This document shows positions 42,728 to 53,925 of a stretch of DNA of 64,000 bases, piece by piece (position 1 is the first letter of the stretch; every line of letters begins with the position of its first letter). A program made the position numbers and the translations under genes. The stretch covers positions 229,244,927 through 229,308,926 of the forward strand of contig NC_084481.1 in NCBI RefSeq assembly GCF_030035675.1, given 5' to 3'. The notes under the pieces are model-generated. The model did not search any database. It had not been told where the DNA came from and saw nothing but the letters and a program-made list of their open reading frames with translations. The stretch is from Rhineura floridana (taxonomy: Eukaryota; Chordata; Lepidosauria; Squamata; Rhineuridae).

Positions 42728-43350
42728 TTCTGGCAGCATATGAATCTGCTCACAGTGACTTTGCTGTTTTTGCCTTCTTCCCATTTGCTTGGCCCTTAAG
42801 TACCCTGTATCTTTCCAAGGACACATCTTTTGCCAGACCCATGCGTCAACACACACACACACACACACATTCTCTGCAGGGAATCCTTCTGGATCTCAGA
42901 GAGACAGATACATACATGCCATGAAATTATAACATGTGTGAAAAGATCAGCATGCGAACTCCCAATATGAGCATTAAAAAGAGCTGTTAAGGGGCAGAGT
43001 GATCCCTGCCAAATAAAATTACTGCCTGGTTAAGCTGGGAATAAAGTCACTTTGTCGCAGTGTGCAGGCTGGGCCTGTTTGGCAGGGGATCAGAAGGGAT
43101 GATTGTTTTACATCCCTGGGGAAGGTTATATTGAAACATCCTTCACAGTGCATTGAAGCAGCTGCCTGACCCCTGATGTTTGCGCACAGGCACTGCACAG
43201 AGCCAACTAAGAGGGAGAGAAAAAAGTTGTGCCATGTTATTAAAACTTCAGCTAGCTCAAGTGACTACCAAAGGATCCTTAGGATGGTGAAGACCAAAGA
43301 AAACTCCTTCCCCACCCCTCTCAAATCCTATCTTAGAGATGTGGGCTGCG
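42728..43350. other. Unique DNA with a short CA run
   Basis: (CA)n at 42849-42869. 42950-43080 (AATATGAGCATTAAAAAGAG, CAAATAAAATTACTGCC) is repeat-free. No gene is supported. Confidence 0.3.
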
Positions 43351-43355
43351 TACAC

Positions 43356-43858
43356 TGTTGGAAGTGGGGCAAGAGCAACTCCTGTTTTGTTCTTTTGTTC
43401 ATATTCCAGAAGGGAGATAGAATGAGGGTCCTCCATATGGCTAGGCTTGATTACCTTTAACTGTGATGCCCTGACTGACTTCCGTCGCTAGACTGATACG
43501 TCTTAAGGGAAGCTTATCTGCCTCTCCTCCTTCCGCCCTTTCAGCTCTTCTCTTCTCCAACAGTCCGAGAGAGGAGAGACACCTTTGTCTCTGCTCTCTC
43601 TCTCCTAGACATGAGGTCAATTCCCACGCCTGGGCGTTGTGCCTCCAACTTAGCTAGTTAGTTAGAACTAGGTATGCCTTTCTATCTACTATGCATTTCT
43701 ATAAATAAAGTAACTTTTCTTATTTTACTAAGTCTTAAGTCTCAGTGATCCTAATGCAGGGTAAAAGCCTGCTTTCATAGGTAAATGCACACACACGCTG
43801 GCACACTCGCATTTCAGACCGCTGTTACTCTCTGCTTAACTAATTTAGCACCACAACA
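43356..43858 (+). mobile_element. Solo LTR, family A/B (503 bp)
   Basis: TGTTGGAAGTGGGGCAAG to CCACAACA, with exact 5-bp TACAC at 43351-43355 and 43859-43863. It aligns along its length with 23122-23642, differing mainly by small gaps. The two are separate solo insertions, not a pair around one provirus, because each has its own duplication. Confidence 0.9.
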
Positions 43859-43874
43859 TACACTCCCTACATTT

Positions 43875-43990
43875 ACCCTGTACACATGGCTTCCCCCAAA
43901 GTAACTGGGGAACTGTGCTGAGAATTGTAGCTCTACAGTTCTCTGGATTCTTTGGGGGAAGCCATGTGCTTGAAATGTGCTTTATATGTG
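43875..43990. mobile_element. Palindromic MITE (CATGGCTTCCCCCAAAG)
   Basis: ACATGGCTTCCCCCAAAG on the left faces CTTTGGGGGAAGCCATGT on the right, with AATTGTAGCTC between. A short member of the 47499 family. Confidence 0.75.
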
Positions 43991-44154
43991 TGGTGTGTAT
44001 GTAGCATTGCTCAGGACATGTTACAGAGTGAGGTGGAAGAGTCCATGTGTGTGTGCGTGCGCGTGCGCATGTGTGTGTGTATAGTATGGATGGTGCAACT
44101 TCAGATTACAGGTGTGAAATCAGGCCCAGCAGCAACCTACCTTCTGGTTTTGTT

Positions 44155-44260
44155 TTCTTTGTTTTAATTATATACCACTTTTGCCCAAAGGCCTCCAAAG
44201 CAGTAAAAATAATATTAATATGTACAAAACAAGCACAACAATAAAAGTACAATAAATGGC
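44155..44260 (-). mobile_element. L2 LINE 3' UTR fragment
   Basis: TTTAATTATATACCACTTTTG, CAAAGCAGTAAAAATAAT and AACAATAAAAGTACAAT is a reverse LINE tail. Confidence 0.5.
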
Positions 44261-44262
44261 GA

Positions 44263-45176
44263 GAAGGGTCGTAGCTCAGTGGTAGAGCATCTGCTGTACA
44301 TGTAGAAGGTCCCAGGTTCAATCCCCGGCATCTCCAAGTAGGGGTGGGATGGACCCCTGTCTTAGGGCTCATCTACGTGGGAGCATTTCTTTGTAGCAAA
44401 TGCATTTCTTTTACTTTTGTTTTTCATTTGTATCATCTGCAGTTCCTGCTCAATGTTAGCTGTCAATAACTTTTTCCCATTCATGCAAGTAGGCATTCCT
44501 CTAGGGAGGATTAGTCTTGCTTTTTCCTTGTGGCCCCACCTTCTAATTATATATTTCCACTCCCTCTGGCTTCTAGGTGACCGAACATGCTCAGTCTGTT
44601 CTACCAGCTGCAGTAGGTTCCTTTAAAAAAAAACACCTGGAAGTGTGAATATCTGTGTTTTCCCTGGTAGGATACAATTGAAATACAAATCTTTGTTTGG
44701 GCAGTGTTATGCTTTTGCGCACAAGTTAGGGGAAAAAAGAAAATAAAGGCACTGTTTGCAGTAACATTAGAAAGGCCAGCAGAATGGAGGAGAGCAACCA
44801 GAAGTTGCTTGTCAGCCTGCAGGAAATAAAATGAATGAAGAGAGGAGGAGGGAGTGGGCATGGAGAGGGGAACGATTGACACACCCACCTAAAAGCATCA
44901 GAGCAAAGCATCTTTAAGCACTAGAGAAGGGAGTGAATACATTTTTTTCTTCCCTTTTGGTATTATCAGTGGATTGGGTTAGTACAGATTTACAGGGGAG
45001 AAACTGTGTGATAGCTTCTATTTGCTGATAACGTCATGTGAACCATGCAAATTTAAAGGAGATGTGAGTAGCACCACTGTGTAGATGAGCCCTCAGACTC
45101 TAGTCAGTGTAGACAGTACTGAACTAGATGGACCAATGGTCTGACTCAGTGCAAGGCCACGTCCTGGGTTCCTAAT
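44263..45176 (+). repeat. tRNA-Ala-like SINE split by a DNA transposon
   Basis: The head GTAGCTCAGTGGTAGAGC (A box) and GGTTCAATCCCCGGCATCTC (B box and acceptor-like end) resemble tRNA-Ala. The body resumes past the insertion as TCAGTGTAGACAGTACTGAA, CTAGATGGACCAATGG and TCTGACTCAG. It is not a tRNA gene: the acceptor stem does not pair and a SINE body follows. Confidence 0.88.
44365..45092. mobile_element. Harbinger-like DNA transposon, 728 bp
   Basis: GGGCTCATCTACGTGG and CACTGTGTAGATGAGCCC are inverted ends with a 12-base perfect core. TTA (44362-44364) and TCA (45093-45095) flank it, compatible with a 3-bp TWA-type duplication. No transposase frame is evident. Superfamily assignment is tentative. 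Confidence 0.6.
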
Positions 45177-46140
45177 CAAAGCAATATAAAGTAGCAAATC
45201 ATCAAATACCCACCAGTCCCACTGGATTCAAAGATGACTAAATAATGAACGCATGCAAATGAGGATGGAAGCTACTTCACCAGTCGTACAAGGGAGGGTT
45301 ATTGCACCATCAAAGAGTAAGGAGAACTCAGTGTGGGAGCATCCCAGGCAGAAGCAGCGGGCAGACACTTCTCATAGGATTTGCAAAAGGAGAGAGCATC
45401 ACCTATGGTACATGGTGTATAAAAGGTTAGAAGGGAATGGACTGCAGCCATTGGGACTCCTATGATTCAGTGGGTGGGATTTAATGTTGTTTGCGTGTGC
45501 TTCAGCTCCTCTACCCATCCGTTCTGTGTAAGCTGGCCTCAGAGCTACTCCTGTTTAGCACCTGTTTAAGAAAGCACCTGTTCTGCTGTTCTCTTGGAAT
45601 CTGCTGTGGTGCATGGTTAACAGGAAGGTGTGCAACTGTGGGAGCAGATGCACAAGAGGACCCCACTTAAGAGTATTACAACCCCCCAAACCAGCTTGGG
45701 GATCACACCTCTCCACACAGCTGCATCAGCCATGCAGTTCTGAGTGCTGGCATGGCCCAGAGGCTGGAGAGGCACCAAGTACCCAGATGCATACAGGTGG
45801 GTGGGGAGGTTGCCCACTGGCAACGGTACGGTGGCCCAGAGGGATGGCTCCAGCAACAAGGTGCCCACTAGACTCAGGCAACGGAGCAGACCTAGTAGTC
45901 CTGTATTCATTTATGTTAAATTCCCTTGCAGGGCTAGGACAGAAAGGGCTCCAGCCTAGAATGCATGAGGCAGGAGAGTCCTTCCTATCTGCTTTTTTTT
46001 GCAAATCTTCCTCCATTTCATTTGTCACTGTTTCATTGCAACAGAGCAGGGGATTTGGGGGGGGGCTTTCTTTAGATAGAGGGCTTCGTTCCCTCCTGTG
46101 CATTCTTGGGGGGGGGGAAGATGCCAGTGCTGGAGAATGA
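45177..46140. other. Unrecognised sequence
   Basis: The 175-codon frame at 45613-46140 shows no domain, runs through G-rich tracts at 46054 and 46110, and is overlapped by other long frames on both strands. I do not call it a gene. Confidence 0.3.
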
Positions 46141-46149
46141 CAGTGGCAA

Positions 46150-46447
46150 AAGTGAGTGGAGCATCAGGTGTGGCTCTTTAACTCTGCACAGTAAAAGTCA
46201 GAGGCTCCTACATGCATCCTCGCCCCCCACACACACATCTCTCGTCCATCTAGGTAAGCAAGAGGGGTGATCACGGTCCAAGGAGACATGCCAGCCAAGC
46301 GAAAGCACTCAAGGAGGGCATAGAGGAGGGCCAATGATGGGAGATTAGGGGAATATGTTGAGACTGGGGGGGTGGCCTGGGAAGAGATGGGGTCTGGAAG
46401 AGTCCCGAGGGCCAGACATGGAGGCTCAGAAGATTCCTCACCCCTGC
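46150..46447 (-). mobile_element. hAT MITE family 7
   Basis: GAGGGCCAGACATGGAGGC and AGATTCCTCACCCCTG on the right are the reverse of the family's left end. The interior has CATCTAGGTAAGCAAGAGG. Confidence 0.55.
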
Positions 46448-46584
46448 AACAGACCATAAAGTGATAGCATTCAAGGACTGGGCTGTCTTGACTTAGCAGC
46501 CGGGGTGTTGATGGTTTGCTGACGTCTAGCCTAGATATCCTGCGCTGTGACAAACTAGTGGATTTTGTTAAGTTTTTTCAAGTC

Positions 46585-46588
<4 letters not shown>

Positions 46589-46624
<36 letters not shown>
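46589..46624. repeat. (GA)n microsatellite
   Basis: About 18 GA units. Confidence 0.97.
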
Positions 46625-46629
<5 letters not shown>

Positions 46630-46829
46630 AAGACCGAGTGCTCTGAGAGGTTTGTTAATTCCTGCTGTGGCTTGTCGGAGCTTCCGAGATGGATCCGTCT
46701 CATTAAAACGTTGTCAACTGGAATTTCTGGACTAACATCTGCCGTGCTCATAAAAGAAGTATCCCCAAAGCTTTAGGATGCAGTTCCGTCCAAGTCTGGC
46801 TTTTGATTTCATCCTTATTATTTTGGAAG

Positions 46830-47110
46830 GGGCTGGCATGGAGAGAATCCTTACACGAGAAATATGGCGGGATGATTTACAAATTAGCTTTTAATCAACA
46901 GATTTAATATTAATTAATAATGCATTACCAGCTTGGAGGAGAACGCTGCATAATTAGAGCTCCTCTTCGGGGCTCAAAGTGTCCATTGCAGACTGCATAA
47001 AATGTTAATTAGCATAAAATGCAATAAGGAGAAGCCTCTTTTAATTATGTAATGGAGCTCATTACAATGCATAATCAACAAAGCCACCAAAGTGAGACCA
47101 GCAGCGGCTT
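46830..47110. other. Candidate conserved non-coding element
   Basis: Repeat-free, AT-rich but complex text dense in homeodomain-type sites: TAATATTAATTAATAATGC, GCTGCATAATTAGAGC, ATGTTAATTAGCATAAAATG and TTTTAATTATGTAATGG. It differs from its repeat-filled surroundings and has no open frame of note. I infer an enhancer-like element from composition only. Confidence 0.35.
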
Positions 47111-47498
47111 TTATCTACCTCTGTGTGTGTGTGTGAATATATGGATGTATGTATAGCAAATAAAGTTTTGTCTGATGAAGAAAATCTGTTTGAATTGACA
47201 GATTTTTAATTGCCTTTAGTCCATTACTTTGTCTCTGTCTTTAGGAACGGAGTGAAATGTTGAGGGCCCTTCTGTGTTAGATCAACAGCATGTGAAGCTG
47301 GCATGTGGAGAAGGGGGAGATTAATATATATTTGCTCTGGTTGGGTATTTCAGTTTCTCAGTTTCTCTTTTCAGTTTCTCAATGCTATTAACGACCAACC
47401 TCCGCCCCCCTTTTGTGTAAGTGTTGGCGAGCACTCTGGTGCTTTTTTAAAAAAAGATGTTTTTAAAGAAAGAAGGGGGAGCTGGTCAAGAGCAGACT
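47111..47498. other. Unrecognised sequence
   Basis: A short GT run lies at 47121-47134. No gene is supported. Confidence 0.25.
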
Positions 47499-47800
47499 GA
47501 GGCCACATCCACAACAGTCGTGGTTTCCCCCAAAGAATCCTGGGAAGTGTAGTTTGTGTGGTTTGCGAAGGGTGTTGAGAGTTGTTAGGAGACAGATATT
47601 CCCCTCACGTAGTTCTAATTCCCACAATTCTCTGGGAAGAGGGGTTGACTGTTGAACCACTCTGGCCAATGGAGCTCTGTCAGGGGAATAGGAGTCTCCT
47701 AATAACACTCAGCACCCTTCACAGACTACACTTCCCAGGATTCTTTGGGGGAAGCCATGGCTATTTAAAGTGGAATAAATGTCTGGTGTGGTGTGGCCTC
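47499..47800. mobile_element. Palindromic MITE, 302 bp (GAGGCCACA ends)
   Basis: GAGGCCACATCCACAACAG on the left and GGTGTGGTGTGGCCTC on the right. The arms pair through CCCCAAAGAATCCTGGGAAG and CTTCCCAGGATTCTTTGGGG. Relatives occur at 27410, 29850, 43875 and 58850. Target duplication is not resolved. Confidence 0.8.
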
Positions 47801-48720
47801 AGGTTGGTGGGGCATGTGCCCCATTTGCCCTAATGGACCAACCGACACTGTTGGCTGCCATTTTCTTTTGCTAGAATCCATCTTGGAACGATGCTATGTG
47901 ATGATGTACAGGTGTTCCCATGGAACCTCTGAGAAGAATAGCAATAATATGCAGTGGGGAAGAGTTTTGCTTGCCACTATGACTGACAAACTGGCGGTGG
48001 GGGTATTAATATCAAAGGAGGGGGAAGGATTCTATTCCCCCTTTTGCCCCCCTTCCTCCCTTCCCCCCAGTTATTGAGCTGAACATTCTCAACTGAGCAT
48101 TTCCATCTCATCCCCCACTTTCCAGCAGTCTCCCATTGTCATCACCAGTCAGGCTGACAGCCCCTTAGCATCAGAAATTGTTTCGGGTCTTAAATGGAAA
48201 CCATAGGAGATGTGCCCTATCCTGGTCCATCCGCATCTGCCTTCCTCTCCTCTCGGCCTGACTTGTGGCTCTTCATAACTCAAAATTAAATCTGGCCCCA
48301 CCAAATATTTTAAAAGAAATAAATCTTGGTTCTCCTCTTCAGCATGTTTTGCGGGCTCTCATTTGATGTCTCAGACTGGATTATTAATTTAGATTAGAAG
48401 CAGCAGAACGCCAATTTTGCCCAGCCTCTGGAGTCCACCTTTAAATACTCCTTTTAGCATCTTTGACAGAAGCCCTCTCGTGAGACTCATCCCAGCTCTC
48501 TAGTTTAACTCTATCCTCACTGGCACCGGCTTACCTACACAGTTGATCTGAAATGCTTGCCAATCTTCACACACACATTTGCTGGCATTGGACTGATTTA
48601 AAAACACACACACAGACCAAATAATAAAAACAACTGTCCCCTCCCTTAGAAGATTTTGATTTTGATCAGGATGCGCAATCCCTTTATTCTTGCTTAGTCT
48701 TATCTGAAGATGATGACTGG
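47801..48720. other. MITE remnant, then unique DNA
   Basis: 47803-47850 (GGTTGGTGGGGCATGTGCCC, CCCTAATGGACCAACC) is a right-end piece of family 5. 48270-48420 (AAATTAAATCTGGCCCC, GGATTATTAATTTAGATTAG) is a weak conserved-element candidate. No gene is supported. Confidence 0.3.
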
Positions 48721-48722
48721 CA

Positions 48723-49140
48723 GGGCCGGCGCCAGGCATGACTGGGCCCTTGGGCACCAGCCTGCTCTGGGCCCACCTGCATGTCTCACCTACCTCTCCC
48801 ATCACTGTGAATGTCATGCATGCTGCAAGCACTAGCCTACCATCAACCATGATGGTGGCGGGAATATCAGCCCCTTAGGAAAGTGTCTGCCACTATCTTG
48901 GTTGATGGCAGGCATGTGTGTACAGCATACATTCAGAGTGATGGAAGCGATAGGTAGGGCGTGTGTGGGGACTTATTGAAGCCTGCACTGTCTGTATGGA
49001 GGGATGCCTGGAAGTTCCCTCTTCTCGATCTGTGGCAGGGTCGGGAGCTGCCACTGCTGCAGATCGTGGAACGACAATGCTACCCTCTCACTCTAAAGAG
49101 GAGCCCTTCATGGGCCCCTCTGGGTTGCAAGGGCCCAACC
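48723..49140. mobile_element. hAT-like MITE family 8
   Basis: It starts CAGGGCCGGCGCCAGGCATG and has opposed ACCATCAACCATGATGGTGG and ATCTTGGTTGATGGCAGGC, as in 54325. The right end is near GGGCCCAACCTGG. Confidence 0.65.
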
Positions 49141-49156
49141 TGGCCATCCTCTGACG

Positions 49157-49544
49157 ACGGCCATGGTGACTGGTGCCCATCAGGACTGGGAGGGCAGTAG
49201 GCAGGAAGACCAACAGTAGGTGGAGCCAGAGCCAACAAATTCCAATTCTGTTTTCATCCTCTCACTGGTAGCTGGTACCCACTGAGGTGGAAAGCAGGAA
49301 AGGCAACAGTAGGTGGAGCCAGAGCTAATGACAGGGAGAGCCAACTAATTGTAGTTTCGTTCCCATCCTCCTCCATACTGAGGTCTACAAGGGCAACAGT
49401 GAGGCCAAGGAGGAAGAAGTTGGCAGGCACTGCCACCCCTGGGACTAGTGATAAGTATGAAGTCAGGCAGGTGGGAGCTGGTTGGGGACAAACTGAGGTT
49501 AGTGGTGCAGGCCCCATTAGCCCCAAGGGACCAGCCTCCACTGT
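49157..49544 (+). mobile_element. hAT MITE family 5
   Basis: CATGGTGACTGGTGCCCATC to GGGACCAGCCTCCACTG. CAACAGTAGGTGGAGCCAGA occurs twice (about 49212 and 49303), so it contains an internal duplication. Confidence 0.7.
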
Positions 49545-49564
49545 CAGAGAGTGGAAGGATTGTG

Positions 49565-49645
49565 GGATGGATGTGGGCCACCCTGGGCTCCTACTGGGAG
49601 GAAGCGCAGGGTATAAATCTAATAAATAATAACGACAACAAACAA
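49565..49645 (+). mobile_element. L2 LINE 3' terminus
   Basis: CCACCCTGGGCTCCTACTGG, GGGTATAAATCTAATAAA and an AACGACAACAAAC end. Confidence 0.7.
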
Positions 49646-49720
49646 CATGGCAGCTCCTGAATTTTGCAATTTTTGTGTAGAATGGCAAAAAGGGGAAGAA
49701 TACTGATGGGAGGGTTAGGA

Positions 49721-49999
49721 ACAGTGGTGCCTATTGGGACTGGTGGGGCGGAAGGTGGAGAGGCCAGCAGTAGGTGAAGACAGAGCCAATGACAGGCAGA
49801 GCCAACTCAGTCTAGTTTTGTTCGCATCTTCCTTCTCCCTGTTAGTTCTACTGAGCCTAAGGCAGAGGATGCTGACAGCAAGTACCACCCCTTGGCCTGG
49901 TTGTAAGGCAGGCAGGTAGGTGGAGGCTAGTTCTGGGCAGACTGAGGTTGGTTGGACAGTGCCGCATTCGCCCTAAGGGGCCAGCCTCCAGTGGGTAGA
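49721..49999 (+). mobile_element. hAT MITE family 5
   Basis: CAGTGGTGCCTATTGGGACT to GGGGCCAGCCTCCAGTGG, with CAGTAGGTGAAGACAGAGCC inside. Confidence 0.7.
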
Positions 50000-50522
50000 A
50001 AGAAGACTTATATATACAGCACAGTTTTGGCCATGTAGCCTCAACCCACTCCGATAGTTATGTCCCCTTAACACAGTCTTCTAAATGATTTTAATTTTTT
50101 TTTTCCAATGTATACAGCGAAGAACAGAAACAATGACTGAGGAACATGGAAGGGGGAAGGGGTAGGAAAGGGGGAATTGGGACCATTTATCGCTTTGGTA
50201 ACCACCATGTTCCAGCTTGCAGGGTTGCTCGAAACCAGAGGTGGGGGACCTGTAGCCCTCCAGATGTTGCTGGACTCCAACTCCCATCGTCCAGATAGGT
50301 GAGGATTCATGACAATTCAGTTCCATCTTTGGGCAAACCGTTCCTTTAAAGGCACATATGTGAAGCAAGTAATATTGTAGTGAAATGAGACGGGTGGGAG
50401 GTAAGTTTGAATGCTCTCTCAAGAACACCCCCATCGACACATGCGATGATGGTCATAAAAAGAGACAGCTGAAGAGGTCAAATTGGTCGGACAAACTGAG
50501 TCTGACGGATTCGTTTTGTTGG
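50000..50522. other. Unique DNA with a MITE fragment
   Basis: 50243-50295 (GGTGGGGGACCTGTAGCCCT, GGACTCCAACTCCCATCG) is half of a palindromic MITE. The rest is unassigned. Confidence 0.35.
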
Positions 50523-50530
50523 GCATGTAC

Positions 50531-50973
50531 TAGGGATGGAAAGATCTGTCCATGTTGGCTCTCTCTGTTCCTTATTTTTCCAATCTTAAATTCAGTTCTC
50601 CACATTTCTGCAGCAATTTGCAATTTTTTTTAAAAAAAGATCCTCATGAAAATTCTTCAGCATTTTACTGCAAATTTCTCCTAATAAGCAAATTTTTGTA
50701 GGCCATTTTGACTAAGGTACTCATTTTTGCCAGCTGTTTCTCATCATATAATGCATTTTGGCATGTTATTTTCACGCATACAGTCATTTTTATGCACCCT
50801 TGCCCATAATATATCCATTTTTGTAAACACCGTCAGGTTTTGCATTGCGAAATTCGAATAAGTACAAATTCAGAAGGATGGTTGTGTCTCAGTTTTCATA
50901 TTCTTTTGGAAAGTGTGGACTTAATAGATTCAGCTTGAAATGTGAACTGAATTGAAATTCTCACCCATCCCTA
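50531..50973 (+). mobile_element. hAT MITE family 3, best copy
   Basis: TAGGGATGGAAAGATCTGTC to CTCACCCATCCCTA, 443 bp. GCATGTAC (50523-50530) and GCATGTTC (50974-50981) match at 7 of 8. The interior repeats CATTTTTG/ATATAATGCATTTTG units. Confidence 0.9.
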
Positions 50974-50981
50974 GCATGTTC

Positions 50982-51300
50982 AGTTGGAGATCCCTCTGGA
51001 AGAAGGATATCTTTCTTCCCACCCCTTATTTCATCTCCTATCTGGAGTGATGTCATGAATCTCCAGTGATTTTCATTCCAAGGAAACCATCCCAATGCAT
51101 GTGCAGAAGCCCTTGAAATCTCTTACTTCTTTCAGACTGGGGTGCGCATAATGAAATCATACGAACTACCTTCTGTCATGGGCCCGGCAGAACGGGGGTG
51201 GAGCGGCGAGATGGAAGAGGAGGAGGACTCTGAATGGACTGATGCTTCCCATGTTGAGTCACCGGCAAGCTCAGAAACATAGAGGCAGCCAATGCAAGCG
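50982..51300. other. Unrecognised sequence
   Basis: TGTCATGGGCCCGGCAGAAC at 51177 recalls the edge of LTR D, but too little follows for a call. Confidence 0.25.
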
Positions 51301-51695
51301 GGCCAGAATCGGTTTTATATGTTCAGACCGTCTGGTCCCTGTTACCAATCTGGCCACTACATTTTACACAAGCTGCAGCGTCCGAACCGTCTTCAAAGGC
51401 AGCCCCACATAGAGCGCATTGCAGTAATCTAACTTGGGGGTTACCAGAGCATGGACAACTGAAGCGAGGTTATTCCTATCCAGATAGGGGCGCAGCTGGG
51501 CCACCAACCGGAGTTGGTAGAAGGTACTCCGTGCCACCGAGGCTACCTGAGCCTCAAGTGACAGAGATGGTTCTAGGAGAACCCCCAAGCTACAAACCTG
51601 CTCCTTCAGGGGGAGTGCAACCCCCATCCAGGACAATCCGGTCAGAAGAACCACCCACTCAGTCTTGTCTGGATTGAGCCTCAAGGCTATTGGTC
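51300..51695 (-). mobile_element. L2 LINE internal fragment
   Basis: The minus strand reads ALRLNPDKTEWVVL, GVALPLKEQVCSLGVLLEPS, LSLEAQVASVARSTFYQLRL and LDYCNALYVGLPLKTVRTLQ, the RT thumb region of L2. It has neither palm nor 3' UTR. Confidence 0.9.
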
Positions 51696-51699
51696 CAAC

Positions 51700-52500
51700 A
51701 ACATGGTTTGGCATGGTTGGGGAAAGGTGAGTACTGCTTTGAGACAATGCATATTCTGGGCTGTTTAAAATGCACATCTGGAGACATCCTACTATTGCAG
51801 TTTCTGTGGCAAGGCATCATCTTTCTTAAATGGGAGCTGCCATATGTCACAAGTTGCTGATGAGGGCTGAAGTTCTGAACATTTTTTTGTCATTTAGGGA
51901 CTGAGGTTGGTGACAACTTTGTGCAATTTACAACTTCCAGATTCTTAAAAATACCTGATTTCTGGGATATAAAATGTATCCTTTGATGTTAATATTTCAA
52001 ACTCAACCCCACATTTATTTATCTCTGTCAAGTGATGGAATATAAATGGAATCAGGGGCAAGTTTCAGGTGAAAGGCTAAGACATTTGCAAGCAATTAAA
52101 TATTGCACAAATTTCATGTGTAAATTCAGCACTTTGGCATGAAAATATGTGGCCAAGCCAGAAAATAATGAGTTGCAATCTCGCCTCCCCTAACAGATAT
52201 AAATTTGTACATCTTAATTGACCTTGGCAGTTTTGCTTTAGGCTACGTGCCTCATAGGCATGAGAACTTGCAATGTTTGATTTATGTACAGGCTCGGCCA
52301 CTGCAATGATACTGCATGTCTGAGCATGTCCAAAATGCTTTCCCCTCATGACTGAGTGACCCCAGCTACATATCTGGTCTTAGCTATCAGGAAAGCAGGC
52401 AGGTTTAACCCTGTGCTGTGCACTCAGGGAAGCCACCCATGAAAAATCAGTGACCACCACTCGCAAGAAAGAATCTTAACACTTACTGCTTACCTCTGAC
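51700..52500. other. Unique DNA with a conserved-element-like block
   Basis: 52070-52330 is repeat-free, with GCAAGCAATTAAATATTGCAC, AAAATAATGAGTTGCAATC and CATCTTAATTGACC. It is a weak enhancer candidate on composition. No gene is supported. Confidence 0.3.
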
Positions 52501-52503
52501 TGG

Positions 52504-52921
52504 AGATGGGCGAGAATTTTGATTCAGTTTGGATTTCAAACCAATCCAAAACAATATGAGAACCAAAACACAGCCAGCCTTTGAAATTCACACTTATTTG
52601 AATTTTGCAGTGCAGTTTGCCAACCAAGCAGTGTTTACAAAAATGCATATATTAGCAGAAAGCATGCATAAAAATGACTATATGAGTGAAAATAACATGC
52701 AAAAATGCATTATATGATGAGAAACGGATTCCAAAAGTGTGTACGTTAGTCAAAACCAGCTACAAAAATGTGTTGATACGGAGATATTTGCACTGAAATC
52801 CTGGAGAATTTTCATGAGGATTTTTTTAAAAATCGCAGATTGCTGCAAAAATGTGAACACAATTTAAGACTGGAAAAATGAGAAATTGAGGGAACTGAAA
52901 CGGACAGAACTTTTCATCCCT
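52504..52921 (-). mobile_element. hAT MITE family 3
   Basis: TGGAGATGGGCGAGAATTTTG at one end and TTTTCATCCCTA at the other. The interior is the reverse of 50531. Confidence 0.8.
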
Positions 52922-53742
52922 ACCTCCAGGATCAAACCTGTCTGCTCTCAGTCAGAAGGGAGGACAAGGAGAAACAGTGTCTCCTCTTTGCACTCCCGAC
53001 TATATATTAAAAATAGAATTTTAAAAACCCTGAGCTACGCTCCCCCAATTGCTTTGGGGATGGATCCAGGGTGGAGTGGATGGTCCCTGGGCATGTCAGC
53101 CTCTTTGGGAGGCCCTGGATTGGGGCCACATGGTGGACTGAGGGGGCTGTGCACAGCCCTAGCACCGACCTCACTGCCTCTACCTCCCAGTGAGCAGCCA
53201 CAAGGTGAGTGACTGATTTTTCCAAGCCAAGCTGGTCAGGTGACTGCTGCCACCCCATCATGCCATCCGCTACTGGCTTTGAGGCTACAGCTTTATAGGG
53301 CCTAATGGTCGGGGATTGGGCCTAGGGTCAGCCAATGGAATGTTCAGATGGCGACGGACTTACAAACAAACACGTGAAATTGTCACAGACAGGAAATAGA
53401 CAGATCTTTTCATTCCTTGGTTCTTCGTGGCCTTTTTCAGCCTGCAAGGGAGGCAACAGGGGAAAAAAGAGGGAAACAAGCGGCTCTCCTGATGTACCAG
53501 TTTCCCTGCCTAGTTACCTTTAGGTGATTTCCATCTACCACAGGTGACCATGACAAGTATTTATTTATTTATATGCAATTATTTTCTAAGATTTCCCCAG
53601 AGGCAGACAAATCTGAAGGGAGTCTAGCCACTCACCTTCTCTGGAAATGTTTGTGTTTCTGCCTTCGAAGTCACACATGGTGCATAAGCTGTCAGAGAGA
53701 TCCCACCTGGCTCCTCCTTTCTTACAGCTCTCTCTCATCCTG
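52922..53742. other. Unrecognised sequence
   Basis: No gene is supported. 53041-53150 is unassigned GC-rich text. Confidence 0.25.
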
Positions 53743-53925
53743 TTGGGGATGGGCAAATCTCACTTTTAGTTTCTCTGTTTTTCATTTTTCCAATCTTACG
53801 TTTGGTGCTCCACATTTCCACATCTTGCCATTTAAAAAAGATTCTTCACAGAAATTCATCTGCATTTTAGTGTGAATTTCTCCTAATATACACATTTGTA
53901 TGCAATTTTGCCTAATATTAGGGCC
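53743..53925 (+). mobile_element. hAT MITE family 3, left half
   Basis: GGGGATGGGCAAATCTCAC through TCTCCTAATATACACATTTG, ending abruptly at GCCTAATATT. Confidence 0.7.

Noticed and set aside
23122-43858. One 20-kb provirus bounded by the two similar LTRs
   Set aside because: Each LTR has its own 5-bp duplication and intact flanking DNA, and the interval is filled with unrelated repeats.
44263-44340. tRNA gene
   Set aside because: A and B boxes resemble tRNA-Ala, but the acceptor stem does not pair and a SINE body follows past the insertion.
45613-46140. 175-codon plus-strand frame
   Set aside because: No recognisable domain, passes through G-runs, and several similarly long frames overlap it on the other strand.
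51177-51290. Fragment of LTR family D
   Set aside because: Only the first ~15 bases (TGTCATGGGCCC) agree well; the rest was not convincing by eye.
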